From Gigantopelta aegis (Eukaryota; Mollusca; Gastropoda; Neomphalida; Peltospiridae), in contig NC_054708.1 in assembly GCF_016097555.1 (NCBI RefSeq), positions 22,317,943 through 22,381,942 of the forward strand: a stretch of 64,000 nt of DNA. Reading direction: 5' to 3'. A program made the translations under genes and the position numbers. Below are positions 11,138 to 21,411 of this stretch, one piece after another (position 1 is the first letter of the stretch; each line of letters starts with the position of its first letter). Below the pieces are notes generated by a model, which worked only from the letters and a program-made list of their open reading frames with translations, searched no databases and had not been told where the DNA came from.

Positions 11138-11443
11138 TTTGTTTCTTTTGTTTAATGACACCACTAGAGCATATTAATTAATGAATTATCGGCTATTGGA
11201 TGTCAAACATTTGATAATTCTGACTCGTAGTCATCAGAGGAAACCCGCTACATTTTTACTAATGCATCAAGGGATCTTTTATATGCACTTTATCACTTTA
11301 CCACGGCTTTTGACTAGTTGTAGTGCACTGGTTGGAACGAGAAAAAAAAAACAATCAGCTGAATGGATCTACCAAGGTAATTTGATCCAGCGACGGAAGC
11401 ACCTCAGGCGAGCACTCAACCGACTGAGCTAAATCCCGCCCCT
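11138..11443 (-). repeat. SINE, full length, head H2 with tail T2
   Basis: Reverse orientation: TTTTGTTTAATGACACCACT, GAATTATCGGCTATTGGATG (T2), GACTCGTAGTCATCAGAGGA, and head complement GGCGAGCACTCAACCGACTG, GCTAAATCCCGCCCC. Sister to the copy at 5750-6066. Confidence 0.88.
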
Positions 11444-12721
11444 TGATAGAAAACAGACATACATGTCCACTCGTTTCATTGCTAATTTTAACTAATCTTT
11501 CCTAAAGATAATAATGTCATTTGACGGAGACTTTCACTTTCATTTTCATTTAAAAGAAATCATCATATATCATTCAGTAATAGAGCCAAATATTACAGGC
11601 GCGTGTGCTGAAATTTTAGGAGGGGTGTGTGTGTATAAACATCGGAAAATATATTGAAAACAAAATGCTTGAGAAGGTGGTTTCGCCGTATAGAAACTTA
11701 TTTTAGACTTCAAATAAAGACAAAACCACACGAAGCAATTGCGTCATACGGAAATAGCGGACTTCATAAGGCTACCCAATACGTTTCCAGTACTCCGTAC
11801 CATAATAGCCAATTTCATATGCTATAGCAACCAATGAAATCGTAATGTTTGTCTTGTCGCAATTGGATATTCTCGTACAAGGCACGCGTAGTGTATGGCA
11901 TCACCTAGCAACCGGTAAAGTCGTAATGTTTAGCGTCACAATCGGCTATTCTCGTTGCTGTTCTCGTAAGAGGTACTCGTATCGTGTAGCGCCGCTTTAA
12001 GGCGCGTTCTGTTCTAATGTTTGGTGTTCGCGTATCGCATTAAAGCTACATTATCGCTAAGTGTACTTCTATTTTGTGTTGGGAGAGGTTGGGGATGGGG
12101 TGATAAATAACAAAACAACAACCGAACAACAACAACAACAACAACAACAACAAAATCCTCCCCAAAAAATACAACAACAAAAAGAAAGAAGTAAAAATAA
12201 AATAATTAAAAATTAAAATAATTTCACACATATATATGTGTATATTTGTATAATTAGGTCGAGAATATCCATATTGTTAATAAGGTTATGCGCTGCCTCT
12301 GAGCATAAACATTTGTTTCCTCAAGAAACACACACACACACACACACATGTATGTGTATGTGCCCCCAGCACTTTTTTTGCACCTTCCTACGCCACTGTA
12401 GCTAATATATATAAACCATTGCTGCTGCTACTTGATCAAGAAAAGAGGTGGGCACAGTCCCCCATTGCCCATGCCCCCATCCCGCTTCCTGCGCCAGTGA
12501 GCTAGTACTGTTACCGAATCATATTTTGCATTGTAAATAAATAAATAAATAAATATATATATATATAGTTACATGTAAGACATAAACAGGCTTTGTAAAT
12601 TCGGACCATTATGATTAGCTATTGGTAGCCGATGTTGGTATGATGTGGGTGTAAATCCTCTCTAATTATGCAAATGTAATATGTGGGATCGATTAATTTA
12701 TAGTTATTTATCACAAATAGA
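11444..12721. other. No gene; (CAA)n, (CA)n and AT-rich DNA
   Basis: Small repeats only: (CAA)n at 12129-12152, a CA run near 12330 and TAAA/TA repeats near 12537-12566. Frames on the minus strand at 12046-12231 are Leu/Phe-rich products of the low-complexity sequence. Confidence 0.5.
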
Positions 12722-13014
12722 AGGAATGAATGTTTTATTTAACGACGCACTCAGCACATTTTATTTACGGTTATATGGCGTCGGACATATGGTTAAGGAC
12801 CACACAGATATTGAGACAGGAAACCTGCTGTCACTACTCTTTTCGATTAGTAGCAAGGAATCTTTTATATGCACCATCACACAGACAAGATAGTACATAC
12901 CACGGCCTATGTTATATCAGTTGTGGAGCGCTGGCTGGAACGAGAACTAGCCCAGTGGGCCCACCGATGGTAATCGATCCTAGACCGATCGCGCTGAGCT
13001 ACGTCCCGCTCCTT
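12722..13014 (-). repeat. SINE, head H1 with tail T1
   Basis: Reverse orientation: GTTTTATTTAACGACGCACT, ATATGGCGTCGGACATATGG (T1), AGCAAGGAATCTTTTATATG, then the head complement TCGATCCTAGACCGATCGCG and GCTACGTCCCGCTCC. Confidence 0.85.
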
Positions 13015-13044
13015 TATCACAAATAGATGTAAAAACGGCGAAAT

Positions 13045-13206
13045 AAGACATTTGCAACTTTAAGAAAGCACCTTTAATCTGTAGTAGTTTTGCAACTTTT
13101 AGAAAGCACCTTTAATCTGTAGTAGTTTTGCAACTTTAAGAAAGCACCTTTAATCTGTAGTAGTTTTGCAACTTTTAGAAAGCACCTTTAATTTGTAGTA
13201 GTTTTT
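13045..13206. repeat. Tandem repeat, about 37-38-bp unit, four copies
   Basis: The unit contains TTTGCAACTTT(A/T)AGAAAG followed by CACCTTTAATCTGTAGTAGT. Units alternate between CTTTAAG and CTTTTAG spellings (1,2,1,2), suggesting a two-unit higher-order duplication. Confidence 0.88.
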
Positions 13207-13611
13207 AGCCCTCTCCGCAAAAAATAAATAAATCAGAAGACATTTTATGAAAAACCTAGACGATTAAAACTGACGTTAGCCTTTCTGTCGCCGTCTACAG
13301 TTGTAACCCCAAATGTATTTTATATGCAAATTGAATTACTTGATTACAGTAACGAGAGGGCAGTCTGAGCTGGGGGCTGCTGGAGAAGCTGGCAAAAGAC
13401 AGGCAGCAGTGGCGACCTCTGGTTACAGCCTTATGTGCTTCTTAGCACGAAGGGGATTAAGCAAGTAACTGTTATAGGCGTATAGTTGAAAGTATAGTCT
13501 TTACGTTTTAAAACGAAAATAAATGTATACTTTTGGCGAGAAACGGCTTTGACAGAACCCTATTTAATTTTGAGATTGAATGGAAAAATAACCGGCACTC
13601 CTTTTCCCCCG
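13207..13611. other. No gene recognised
   Basis: About 400 bp of unique-looking sequence between the tandem array and a SINE tail. No supported frame or inverted repeat. Confidence 0.45.
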
Positions 13612-13676
13612 ACGCTATATAACCGTAAATAAAATGTGTTGAGTGCGTCGTTAAATAAAACATTTCCTTTCTCCTT
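13612..13676 (+). repeat. SINE T1 tail fragment
   Basis: Contains only the 3' end: ATATAACCGTAAATAAAATG, GTGAGTGCG-type join, TCGTTAAATAAAACATTTCC. Five-prime truncated to the tail module. Confidence 0.8.
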
Positions 13677-13710
13677 TAATCCGCCACCTGCATAAACGTT
13701 TTATAAAGGT

Positions 13711-13711
<1 letters not shown>

Positions 13712-13752
<41 letters not shown>

Positions 13753-13840
13753 TGTGTGTGTGTATTTGTGTGTGTATGTGTTGTGTGTTTGTGCGTGTAT
13801 TTGTGTGTGTGTGTGTATGTGTGTTGTGTGTGTGTGTCTC
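13712..13840. repeat. (GT)n microsatellite
   Basis: A long GT run with TGTTTG and TGTATG interruptions. The Cys-Val-rich frame at 13709 is its translation. A poly-C run of about 15 follows at 13914-13928. Confidence 0.95.
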
Positions 13841-13928
13841 CTTAATATTTGGCAAGGCTTAAACTGTTTACAACAGACATTCTATTCTTCTACGCAAATA
13901 TCAATAGACCATCCCCCCCCCCCCCCCC

Positions 13929-14598
13929 TTGTTAGCCACGAGACAGTGTCACTATTTATGTTGCCAATAATACGTCACAAGCCGCCCCGATTATTTCTGT
14001 GTCAAATCCATTTTTAGCAGTCATCAGTGACCGGCGTTAAAAATGTGATTAAGTGTGAACGTGGAATTCCACTTGTGTATTTCGACGAAATGGAACGCCA
14101 CCCATTGTAATTTGAGCACTGGTCTTTGAACACCCATCTGTCGCCAAACGATAGACATAAGCCTCGGCGGTGCAATCGTTCCATTACTTATTCATAGAAA
14201 ATGGGAACTGTTATCTACCGACCACAGTTTTATTGCTGCGCCGCCAACTGCGCGAAAACATCACTCTGCCGTGCCAATGCATGCAGAGCTGAAACGGTCG
14301 GTTGAACCGATATTGCCGTAAGTGGGTCTGCTCGTGGTTGCATAGCACCAAAGCAGAAGGTTCCGGGTCAAAGTTCGAAGTCAAATATCTACGGAGTAAA
14401 AACAACTGCGGCTCTGATTGGTAGTAATATGTGACACTGATTACTACTATCTGTGCAAATACAGTCAACCTTCTTTATAACGACCAAGTTGGTGCAATAC
14501 TGTATTACTTGTCTTGCCGTTATAACAAATTTACCGTTATAACGATAGTGAAGAATTAACTCCCTTTGCTTGGCAAATGATTGTTAATTTTGTTAACC
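13929..14598. other. No gene; possible pogo-type terminal repeat scrap
   Basis: No supported gene. At 14463-14550 CAGTCAACCTTCTTTATAAC and later CGTTATAACGATAG form an imperfect inverted pair; this style of terminus is known for some pogo/Tigger-type MITEs, but the resemblance is short. Confidence 0.35.
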
Positions 14599-14968
14599 GG
14601 CCTCGGTGGTGTCGTGATTAAGCCATTGGGTATACGGCTGACAAGTACAGGGTTCGCAGCCCGGTACCGGCTCCCACCCAGAGCGAGTTTTAACGACTCG
14701 ATGGGTACGTGTAAGACCACTAACCACTAACAACTAACCCACTGTCCTGGACAGACAGCCCAGATGAGGTGTCTGCCCAGGACATCGTGCACGAACCCGA
14801 CGGGTAGATGTAAGACCACTACACCCTCTTCTCTCTTACTAACCATTAACCACTAACAACTAACCCACTGTCTTGGATAGACATCCCAGATAGATGTGGT
14901 GTGTGCCCAGGAAAGTGTGTTTGGACCTTAATTGGATATAAGCACGAAAATAAGTTGAAATGAAATAA
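14599..14968 (+). repeat. SINE H3/T3 with an internal duplication
   Basis: Begins CCGGCCTCGGTGGTGTCGTG, has the GGGTTCGCAGCCCGG B box, and ends GGATATAAGCACGAAAATAA. The segment from GGGTA(C/G).TGTAAGACCACTA to the GGACAGACAGCCCAGAT-type sequence occurs twice (about 14703-14775 and 14802-14900), making this copy about 100 bp longer than its relatives. Confidence 0.85.
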
Positions 14969-15067
14969 AAAACTTATTTTGTTGAAAATACACATGCTGT
15001 ATTATAAATATGTACTGAACTGTTATCCAGTGCCAATGAATAAATACACTTCTATTTAGTATATAGT

Positions 15068-15375
15068 TGGCGGGATTTAGCTCAGTTGGTTGAGTGCTCG
15101 CTCGAGGTGCTTGCGTCACAGGATCGAACCACCTCGGTGGATCCATTCACTTGATTGGGATTTTTCTCATTCCAAACAGTGCACCACAACTGGTCAAAAG
15201 CTGAGGTATGTGTTTTCCTGTCTGTTGGAAAGTGCATATAAAAGATCCCTTGCTGCATTAGGAAAAATGTAGCGAGTTTCCTCTGATGACTACGTGTCAG
15301 AATTACCAAATGTTTGACATCCAATAACCCATCATTAATTAATCAATGTGCTCTAGTAGTGCCGTTAAACAAAAT
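15068..15375 (+). repeat. SINE, full length, head H2 with tail T2
   Basis: Forward orientation. It starts GGCGGGATTTAGCTCAGTTG with an excellent A box, then GGATCGAACCACCTCGG. Body: GCACCACAACTGGTC, AAGTGCATATAAAAGATCCC. Tail: GACATCCAATAACCCATCAT, CAATGTGCTCTAGTAGTGCC. The clearest tRNA-like head in the window. Confidence 0.9.
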
Positions 15376-15444
15376 TATATCAAATTAAATGGCACTTTTT
15401 AATGTTACTAGAAATAGAAATTGATTTGTATCAGTATGTAATAG

Positions 15445-15681
15445 GATAACAGTGGGCTATTGGTTAGTGGTTAGTGAGAGAGAAGAGGGTGTAGTGGTCC
15501 TGGACGGAGGAGACGGCGAAGGCCGGCACCTGCGCCCACGACAGGCGTGCACTACAACAGCTGGCTCCACCTACCAATGGAGTCGTTAAACCTCGCTCTT
15601 GGTGAGAGCCGGAACCGGACTGTGAACTCTGTACATACCAGCTTTATGTCCGATGGCTTAACCACGACACCACCGAGGCCG
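15445..15681 (-). repeat. SINE H3 with an inserted GC-rich segment, tail missing
   Basis: Reverse orientation: GTGGTTAGTGAGAGAGAAGA and GGGTGTAGTGGTC, then about 65 bp of foreign GC-rich sequence (about 15500-15555), then CTCGCTCTTGGTGAGAGCCG and the head complement CCACGACACCACCGAGGCCG. Confidence 0.78.
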
Positions 15682-15901
15682 TTCATGTGTATTATAAGGA
15701 TAAATCGTCGAGAAAATACTCGATTATGTAACCGGGCCAACGGCTGTCCACAGCACCATATGGTAATTTGTTTGCATTTCTACTTAATAACTTAAGGTGA
15801 TTTTAGCTCTACGATCGCTTTGTAAAACTGGGTCCTAGAATGCCGTGAGTACCTACTGTGCTCATTATATATAATAGCCGTCACACTTTTTACTGTCATA
15901 T

Positions 15902-15904
<3 letters not shown>

Positions 15905-15961
<57 letters not shown>
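15905..15961. repeat. (TA)n microsatellite
   Basis: Pure TA run of about 57 bp. Confidence 0.95.
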
Positions 15962-15963
<2 letters not shown>

Positions 15964-17423
15964 TATACTTAAATATCGTTGTTATTTAAGATGTAATATT
16001 TACATTTAAAACAAAAATTACCGAATTCTCTTTGCAAGAAACACCCATTATGTGACATTTTAATAAATCTCCTTTAACATAAACCTTCTCTGTCATAAAC
16101 TACGCACAATAAATAGTAAATTTATTTGTCTTTTTTTGTATTTTATGGGCTGTAAGAAAAGAAAATGGTGATCAGTCGAACATCGTTACTGTAGATGTTG
16201 AGTCGGTTCTCATTTTTGACATTACGTTTGGTATCACGTGCCGTTTGAAAAATATGAAATATATCAAAGTTTAAAATTTTACCATCAATACACATCATTA
16301 TAAACTGTTTTATTATTATTGTTTTAAAAAAAAATTCAATGTTCTACATTGTACAATTTGGCCGCTAATCAACTTCAAAAAGTGGGTATTTTTAATAATT
16401 GTATTTATTTATTTTATTTATTTTTTAAAATGTTAATTTAATTTAATTTAATTTAATTTAATTTAATTTAATTTTGTTTTGTTTTGTTTTATTTTATGTT
16501 ATTATATGTTATTTTATGCTATTATATTTTATTTTATTTTGTTTTATTTTATTTTGATTTGATTTGATTTGATTTATTATAATTTTTTTTTATTAAAATC
16601 ACCCGATATATATATCTTTGAAGTAATAATATAGTCATATTTATTTTCCACTCAAAAACATTTATTATTTTCAGCTCATTCATTTTAGAACCAGAAAGTT
16701 GGAACTACTTGCAATTGCTGTCTTGAGACGCTTGGAGCAGATAAATGTTCTTTATAAAGACTTTGGCATCAACGGTTCTCTTTTGAACATCAACAATTGT
16801 CGGCCATATTTAGCTTTCAAATTACCACTCGAATACCACGGATCTTTGAAGCGGAATTGCGCTAATGGCAATACAAGTAAATAACTATAGAGAACTGCGG
16901 CAGACAATGCCAAAACGAAATCGTAATAGAGTGTTCTTCGTCATAAAAGGTTTCGCTAAAATGTTATGAAACTATTCAGTCATTAAGGTGTATTTTGGTA
17001 AAGGTTGTAACTCCTTTGGCGACAGAATCTAATGCAAAATACTGAGATAGTTATGACGAGATTGGCATTGCAATATTTATATTCTCTGGGGGATAATAAT
17101 TAAAAGAGAGACAGAAAAAAAAGATGGATCTGTTCAAAATACAAAATTGACAACAATAACAACAGCATAAAAAAGGACACAGAATAAAAAGACAAAAAAG
17201 AGACAAAAACCCCACGACTTCCCTCCTAATCACCCCCCCCAACCCCCCCCCCCCCAAAAAAAAACCCCCAAAAAAAAACCCAACCCCAAAACAACCAACC
17301 GACAACACAGAAATAAAATAACAATTAACAAACATCCAAAAAACACACACACAAAGCAAATGTTCGTTTAGAACATTTACCGTTAGTAATTGTTAGCTAT
17401 CATAGGTATCTTAAATGAAATAC
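15962..17423. other. AT-rich DNA with (AATTT)n/(ATTTT)n, no gene
   Basis: Pentanucleotide repeats AATTT at 16433-16471 pass into GTTTT, ATTTT and GATTT variants to about 16577. At 17110-17350 the sequence is A/C-rich with poly-C and poly-A runs. The 61-residue frame at 16699-16884 has no recognised motif. I do not support a gene here. Confidence 0.55.
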
Positions 17424-17722
17424 ATATTAGCCCAGTGGTAAAGCGCTCGCTTATTGTGCGGTCGGTTTGAGATCGATCCCCGTCGGAGGACCCATTGGGC
17501 TATTTCTCGTTCCAGCCAGTGCAGCACGACTGGTATACCAAAGGTCGTGGTATGTGCTATCCTGTCTGTGGGATGGTGCATGTAACAGATTCCTTGCTAC
17601 TAATGGAAACATGTAGCGGGTTTCCTTTCTAAGACTATATGTCTGAATTACCAAATGTTTGACATCCAATAGCCGATGATTAATAAATCAATGTGCTCTA
17701 GTGGTGTCGTTAAACAAAACAA
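17424..17722 (+). repeat. SINE, full length, head H1 with tail T2
   Basis: TTAGCCCAGTGGTAAAGCGC with TGAGATCGATCCCCGTCGG forms the H1 head. The body has CAGCACGACTGGTATACC. The tail is T2: CCAATAGCCGATGATTAATA, GTGCTCTAGTGGTGTCGTTA. An unambiguous example of an H1 head on a T2 tail. Confidence 0.9.
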
Positions 17723-17859
17723 ACTTCTTCATCACGTTTCTAGCAGATTCCGTGATGTTTTGAGCCTTTGATTAATCACTGAATTTACCATAAACAATTA
17801 TAGGTATACAAACTGTTTACAACTATAAGCTTAAGATGTACGCACAAAATTGATGTGTG

Positions 17860-18096
17860 ATGCTAGGTTCAAACTAATAACTGTCACGACGAAATTGGCC
17901 AACTCGCCGATCTCACGGCATCTACGACGGTCTAGTTGCTAGTCTTGGCACTCTTAATACTAAATTACCGTCGTATACTACGATCAATTAGTTGACAATC
18001 TGAGCGCAGCCGTCTATGTCGGGAGTTTGGTAAATTACATCGTTAGCGTCGAGTCGGCCAACTCCGTCCTGACCGTTGCCAGTCTAACCCTAGCAT
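17860..18096. mobile_element. 237-bp MITE with about 50-bp imperfect terminal inverted repeats
   Basis: The left tip begins ATGCTAGGTTCAAACT and passes through TTGGCCAACTCGCCGAT. The right tip read in reverse gives ATGCTAGGGTTAGACT and TTGGCCGACTCGACGCT. Inner segments also pair partly (ACGACGGTCTAGTTGCTAGT against its complement). No coding capacity. Superfamily unknown. Confidence 0.75.
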
Positions 18097-18740
18097 AACA
18101 CGTTTAACCTGATGGTCATCCTCTGTAGATTTTTCAGTATTTATTTCCCACTAGTAAACATATAACTTTAATTGTAAATGTTACGGACGTTTAGTTTAAA
18201 GTCATAACCTTTGCATTTAGCATGAAGCCGCCTTTATGCAACTATGGTAACAGGCTTTTTAAAGATGTAGTTGTATTTGAGTTTTGCAGTTGTAAAATAT
18301 GTTATATCCTACACTGCATGTATTACCGTTAATAATAATAATAATAAATAAAAGAACAAAAATGCCCCCGCCCCCAACTAAACCATTTATATGAAATAGA
18401 ATAGAATATAATATAATAGAATAGAATAGATGTTTAACGACACCCCAGCACGAAAATACATCGGCTATTGGGTGTCAAACTATGGTAAAAACTATTTATA
18501 TAGTTACTTTTTAAATGAAAGCGCATTTAGGCCGATTATTTGTTAAAGCAGCAATGTCGAATATAATGTTAACATTTAAACATTTAGAATAGATAATCAT
18601 CTTTAACTTTTATCTCGAAAAATAATACAATTTTAGCTCATAGATGTTGGATACCAGGAAGCGTCCGTGGGAAGGCGGGAGGCACTGGTTCCCCAAATCT
18701 GAAAATACCCACCCCTACCGATTTTATTAAAACTATAGTT
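18097..18740. other. No gene; short T4 SINE tail scrap at 18429-18486
   Basis: Contains an AAT run near 18330 and ATAGAATAGA repeats, then TGTTTAACGACACCCCAGCA with TACATCGGCTATTGGGTGTC, which matches 1850-1920. Otherwise unremarkable. Confidence 0.55.
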
Positions 18741-18863
18741 CAGGGGCCTAATTCACTAAACTCTCGCAACTTTGCGATATCGCAGTGCAGTGCTAAAAGA
18801 CTTGCAAAGAGGATGCTTTGTTGTCTAGAAGAGCCTAAGAGAGCTTTGTGAATTAGGCCCCTG
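18741..18863. mobile_element. 123-bp MITE, CAGGGGCCTAATTCAC termini
   Basis: Starts CAGGGGCCTAATTCACTAAA and ends TTTGTGAATTAGGCCCCTG. The termini are inverted complements for 16 bp. The CAGGG start is of the kind seen in hAT-type MITEs, but I could not find an 8-bp target duplication. Confidence 0.75.
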
Positions 18864-19168
18864 GTCGTATATAAAAAAGACCGTTTGTGTGAAACGAGCA
18901 CCGATGAATTAACATGTAGGCATATAGTGCATAAACATATAATTCATTAAAAAAACCATATTATTACGTTTTAAACCAATACCAAATCAAACTAAAACAT
19001 TTTTTTTTAAATCAGAGAGTAAATATATATAAAAATATATAGATATTAATATCGAGGTGATGACAAAATGCTAGAACAACCAAAGAGTGCAGCTTATCCT
19101 TTAATAATACTGAACTAATCGATGAGGCAATACTTGTCTGTTCTATTAATTGCCTTCATACCTGTGTT

Positions 19169-19552
19169 ACCGGCCTCGGTGGCGTCGTGGCAGGCCATCG
19201 GTCTACAGGCTGGTAAGTACTGGGTTCGGATCCCAGTCGAGGCATGGAAATTTTAATCCAGATACCGACTCCAAACCCTGAGTGAGTACTCCGCAAGGCT
19301 CAATGGGTAGGTGTAAACCACTTGCACCGACCAGTGATCTATAACTGGTTCAACAAAGGCCATGGTTTGTGCTATCCTGCCTGTGGGAAGCGCAAATAAA
19401 AGATCCCTTACTGCTAATCGGAAGAGTAGCCCATGTAATGGCGACAGCGGGTTTCCTCTCAAAATCTGTGTGGTCCTAACCATATGTCTGACGCCATATA
19501 ACCGTAAATAAAATGTGTTGAGTGCGTCGTTAAATAAAACATTTCTTTCTTT
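19169..19552 (+). repeat. Chimeric SINE, H3-like head with tail T1
   Basis: Head: TTACCGGCCTCGGTGGCGTC with GGTTCGGATCCCAGTCGAGG. A distinct mid-section (CCAAACCCTGAGTGAGTACT, CACTTGCACCGACCAGTG) follows. The end is the standard body and T1 tail: AGCAAATAAAAG-like, GTGTTGAGTGCGTCGTTAAA. The same chimera recurs at 54523-54929 (T2-like tail) and 57011-57300 (T1). Confidence 0.85.
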
Positions 19553-19684
19553 TATATATATTACTACAAATTAGGCATAGGTTAAAACTTCTTTTATAAT
19601 ACAGGTATAAAGACAACTTATGGAACAGTCAAGTCTCTATGTATTGCTTCATCGATTAGTTCGGTATCATTAAAGGGTATGCTG

Positions 19685-19690
19685 CATACT
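19685..19690. repeat. Target-site duplication CATACT, left
   Basis: CATACT directly precedes AGTAATAACAAGG here and directly follows CCTTGTTACTACT at 26535-26540. A 6-bp duplication together with AG-starting termini is the signature of Polinton/Maverick insertion. Confidence 0.85.
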
Positions 19691-19798
19691 AGTAATAACA
19701 AGGCCTTCCTGGGGCTATGACCTACTTTCCGTGACCTTGACCTTGGTGTACTTGGCAGGTGTGAGTCATAGTGGTGTGGTCTACTAGGGTGAACGCTC

Positions 19799-19906
19799 GC
19801 CCGTGTCCCTGGCCGACTTAGGTTGGTACTGATGTCCTTGGACTGGCCCTGACCGACTTAAGTTGGTACTGATGTCCTTGGACTGGTTCTGACCGATTTG
19901 TTTAGC
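19799..19906 (+). repeat. Subterminal tandem repeats in the left TIR
   Basis: Units of about 40 bp containing CTGACCGACTTAAGTTGGTA, CTGATGTCCTTGGACTGG, repeated two to three times; mirrored at about 26319-26426. Subterminal repeats of this type could bind a terminal protein or transposase, but that is inference. Confidence 0.7.
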
Positions 19907-20049
19907 ATTGATCGACTTAGAAGGCAGTGACTGGTATACCTGGGCAGGTGTGCGACCTTGGTGTAAGTCATAGCCTTGACGTACTTGGTGTGTGACTCAT
20001 CGCCTAGCCTTGTCAGGGATGGTGTAAGATCATTAATTGCTACTAATGG

Positions 20050-20150
20050 GAAAGTGCAGCGGGTTTCCTCTCTAAAACTGTCAGAAGTATGTTTCACATC
20101 CAATAGCCGATGATTAATAAATCGAGATGCTCTAGTGGTGCCGTTAACCT
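20050..20150 (+). repeat. SINE T2 tail scrap inside the left TIR
   Basis: GCAGCGGGTTTCCTCTCTAA, CACATCCAATAGCCGATGAT and ATGCTCTAGTGGTGCCGTTA match the T2 tail. The same scrap is present at the mirrored position in the right arm (about 26076-26175). Confidence 0.75.
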
Positions 20151-20481
20151 ACCACATCTAAGGACTGCCCGACGCGAGGTAGTGTATTTAATTTTAGCGC
20201 GCTGAATGATGAATGGTTATCACTGTTTACATCCGGCAAGTGATGGTATCTTGTGTTGTCAGTCTCTAAATAAAATACTCTACGGAACTTCTAGAAGTTA
20301 AGTTCTCAAAGTCTGGCAGAAAGACGAAATGATTGAAATAGGTGAAAAAAGGAATTCTCGTTCTACACTATCTGATAGCACATTCACAAGATTATTATGA
20401 ACTGACCTATTTCGTCGCTTCATCCCGCGAGCACACACACACCCACACATATATATGGTTTAAATGACAGATTTTGCTTAT

Positions 20482-20552
20482 GTCTCGGTAGCTCAGTCGT
20501 TAGCGTAGTCGACTTGAGCGTGAAAGGTACGTCGTTCGTATCTCATGTGGTA
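20482..20552 (+). ncRNA. Degenerate tRNA-like sequence in the TIR
   Basis: TCTCGGTAGCTCAGTCGTTA gives a strong pol III A box (TAGCTCAGTCG). A weak B box (CGTTCGTATCTCA) follows 40-45 nt later. I could not close an acceptor stem, so this is not a functional tRNA; it is either a decayed tRNA or a SINE head without its body. The mirrored copy is at 25674-25743 on the minus strand. Confidence 0.5.
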
Positions 20553-20579
20553 GAAGTATTTTTCTTCTATTATTATTTT

Positions 20580-20655
20580 TTAAATTAGTTTATTTATTTA
20601 TTTATTTATTTGTTTTTATTTTATTTATTTATTTATTTGTTTATTTATTTATTAT
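20580..20655. repeat. (ATTT)n microsatellite in the TIR
   Basis: TTTATTTATTTA units interrupted by GTTT. The complement lies at about 25566-25640 in the other arm. Confidence 0.9.
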
Positions 20656-20699
20656 GTTCAAGCAGAACCCAATACAAGCATCCTCTAATAACCCTGTGT

Positions 20700-20957
20700 G
20701 GACGGGACGTAGCTCAGTGTTCCGTTGATGTGCGGTAGGTCTGGGATCGATCCCCGTCGGTGGGCCCATTGGGCTATATCCAGCCAGTGCTCCACAACTG
20801 GACAACGACCGTGGTATGTGCTATCCTGCCTGCTAATCGGAAGAGTAGCCCATGTAGTGGCGACAGCGGGTTTTCTCTCAAAATCTGTGTGGTCCTTAAC
20901 CATATGTCCGTATAACCGTAAATAAAATGTGTTGAGTAAATAAAACATTTCCTTCCT
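20700..20957 (+). repeat. SINE H1/T1 inside the left TIR
   Basis: GACGGGACGTAGCTCAGTGT, GGGATCGATCCCCGTCGGTG, body with CCAGTGCTCCACAACTGG, and a shortened T1 tail. It carries several unusual deletions (for example the AAAGATCCCTTG block is missing) that are shared with the right-arm copy, so the two arms have been copied from one another since the insertion. Confidence 0.85.
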
Positions 20958-21039
20958 CGTAAAATAAAGATTAATTGAATACAAATATTTATTTTTAGTA
21001 TTTTGTTTTAGTCATAGGGAAAGAAAGACATATTTGTCT

Positions 21040-21142
21040 CGAAGAAAGGAATGTTTGTTAAGAAGAAAGGCATATGCGTTAAGGAGAAGAAAGGAATATT
21101 TGTTAAGGAGAAGAAAGGGATGTTTGTTAAGGGAAGAAAGGA

Positions 21143-21178
<36 letters not shown>
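21040..21178 (+). repeat. 23-bp tandem array and (GT)n at the inner edge of the left TIR
   Basis: Five imperfect units of GAAGAAAGGAATGTTTGTTA(AG) type, then a (GT)n run of about 30 bp. The right arm carries the complement at 24903-25075 with a longer (CA)n, the expected difference for a microsatellite. Confidence 0.85.
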
Positions 21179-21181
<3 letters not shown>

Positions 21182-21212
21182 ATCCCTAACCCATTGCTTT
21201 GAAGAAAGAACG

Positions 21213-21408
21213 ACCTTGGCACACTTGGCAGGTGTCTGGCCTTGGTGTGAGTCATGGACCGCCCTTGGCATACTTGGCAGGTGTCTGGCCTTGGTATGAG
21301 TCATGCCCTGACCTACTTAGACTAGTTCCGTTGTGCCCTTGGACTGTTCCCCAGACTATTGTCCTTGGCCTACTTACGACTGGTCTTGACCTATGTAGGC
21401 TCGTATTT
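21213..21408 (+). repeat. Spacer with a roughly 44-bp imperfect tandem repeat, unique to the left side
   Basis: Two units of CTTGGCA(C/T)ACTTGGCAGG then TGTCTGGCCTTGGT(G/A)TGAG and TCATG. The same words occur in the outer TIR (ACTTGGCAGGTGTGAGTCAT near 19750), so inner and outer repeats share a motif. This lies just upstream of the first promoter. Confidence 0.7.
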
Positions 21409-21411
21409 AGA

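Larger units (their letters stand above)
19046..19690. mobile_element. Older DNA transposon, left part (its right end is at 26541-26574)
   Basis: The left terminal repeat (19046-19133) includes ATCGAGGTGATGACAAAATG, CCTTTAATAATACTGAAC and TAATCGATGAGGCAATAC. The right terminal repeat begins near 19640 (GTATTGCTTCATCGATTAGT) and runs into the Polinton insertion point; its outer portion continues at 26541-26574 as the complement of ATCGAGGTGATAACAAAATG. Removing the Polinton and one CATACT restores an almost continuous 85-bp inverted repeat. A chimeric SINE fills most of its interior. No transposase is present. Confidence 0.78.
19691..21212 (+). repeat. Polinton left terminal inverted repeat
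   Basis: Nearly identical to the complement of 24870-26534. From the outside in it contains GGTCAAGGTCACGG-type tip sequence, a 40-bp tandem array, a T2 SINE tail scrap, a degenerate tRNA-like sequence, an ATTT-rich microsatellite, an H1/T1 SINE, a 23-bp tandem array and a (GT)n run. The inner boundary is GCTTTGAAGAAAGAACG. Confidence 0.85.

Noticed and set aside
20482..20552. A functional tRNA gene in the Polinton repeat
   Set aside because: The A box is good but no acceptor stem closes and the B box is poor.
21008..21304. Frames of 80-100 residues in the inner Polinton repeats (Phe/Leu/Thr or Lys/Glu-rich)
   Set aside because: They translate the 23-bp tandem array and the (GT)n run and occur in both arms because the arms are copies.
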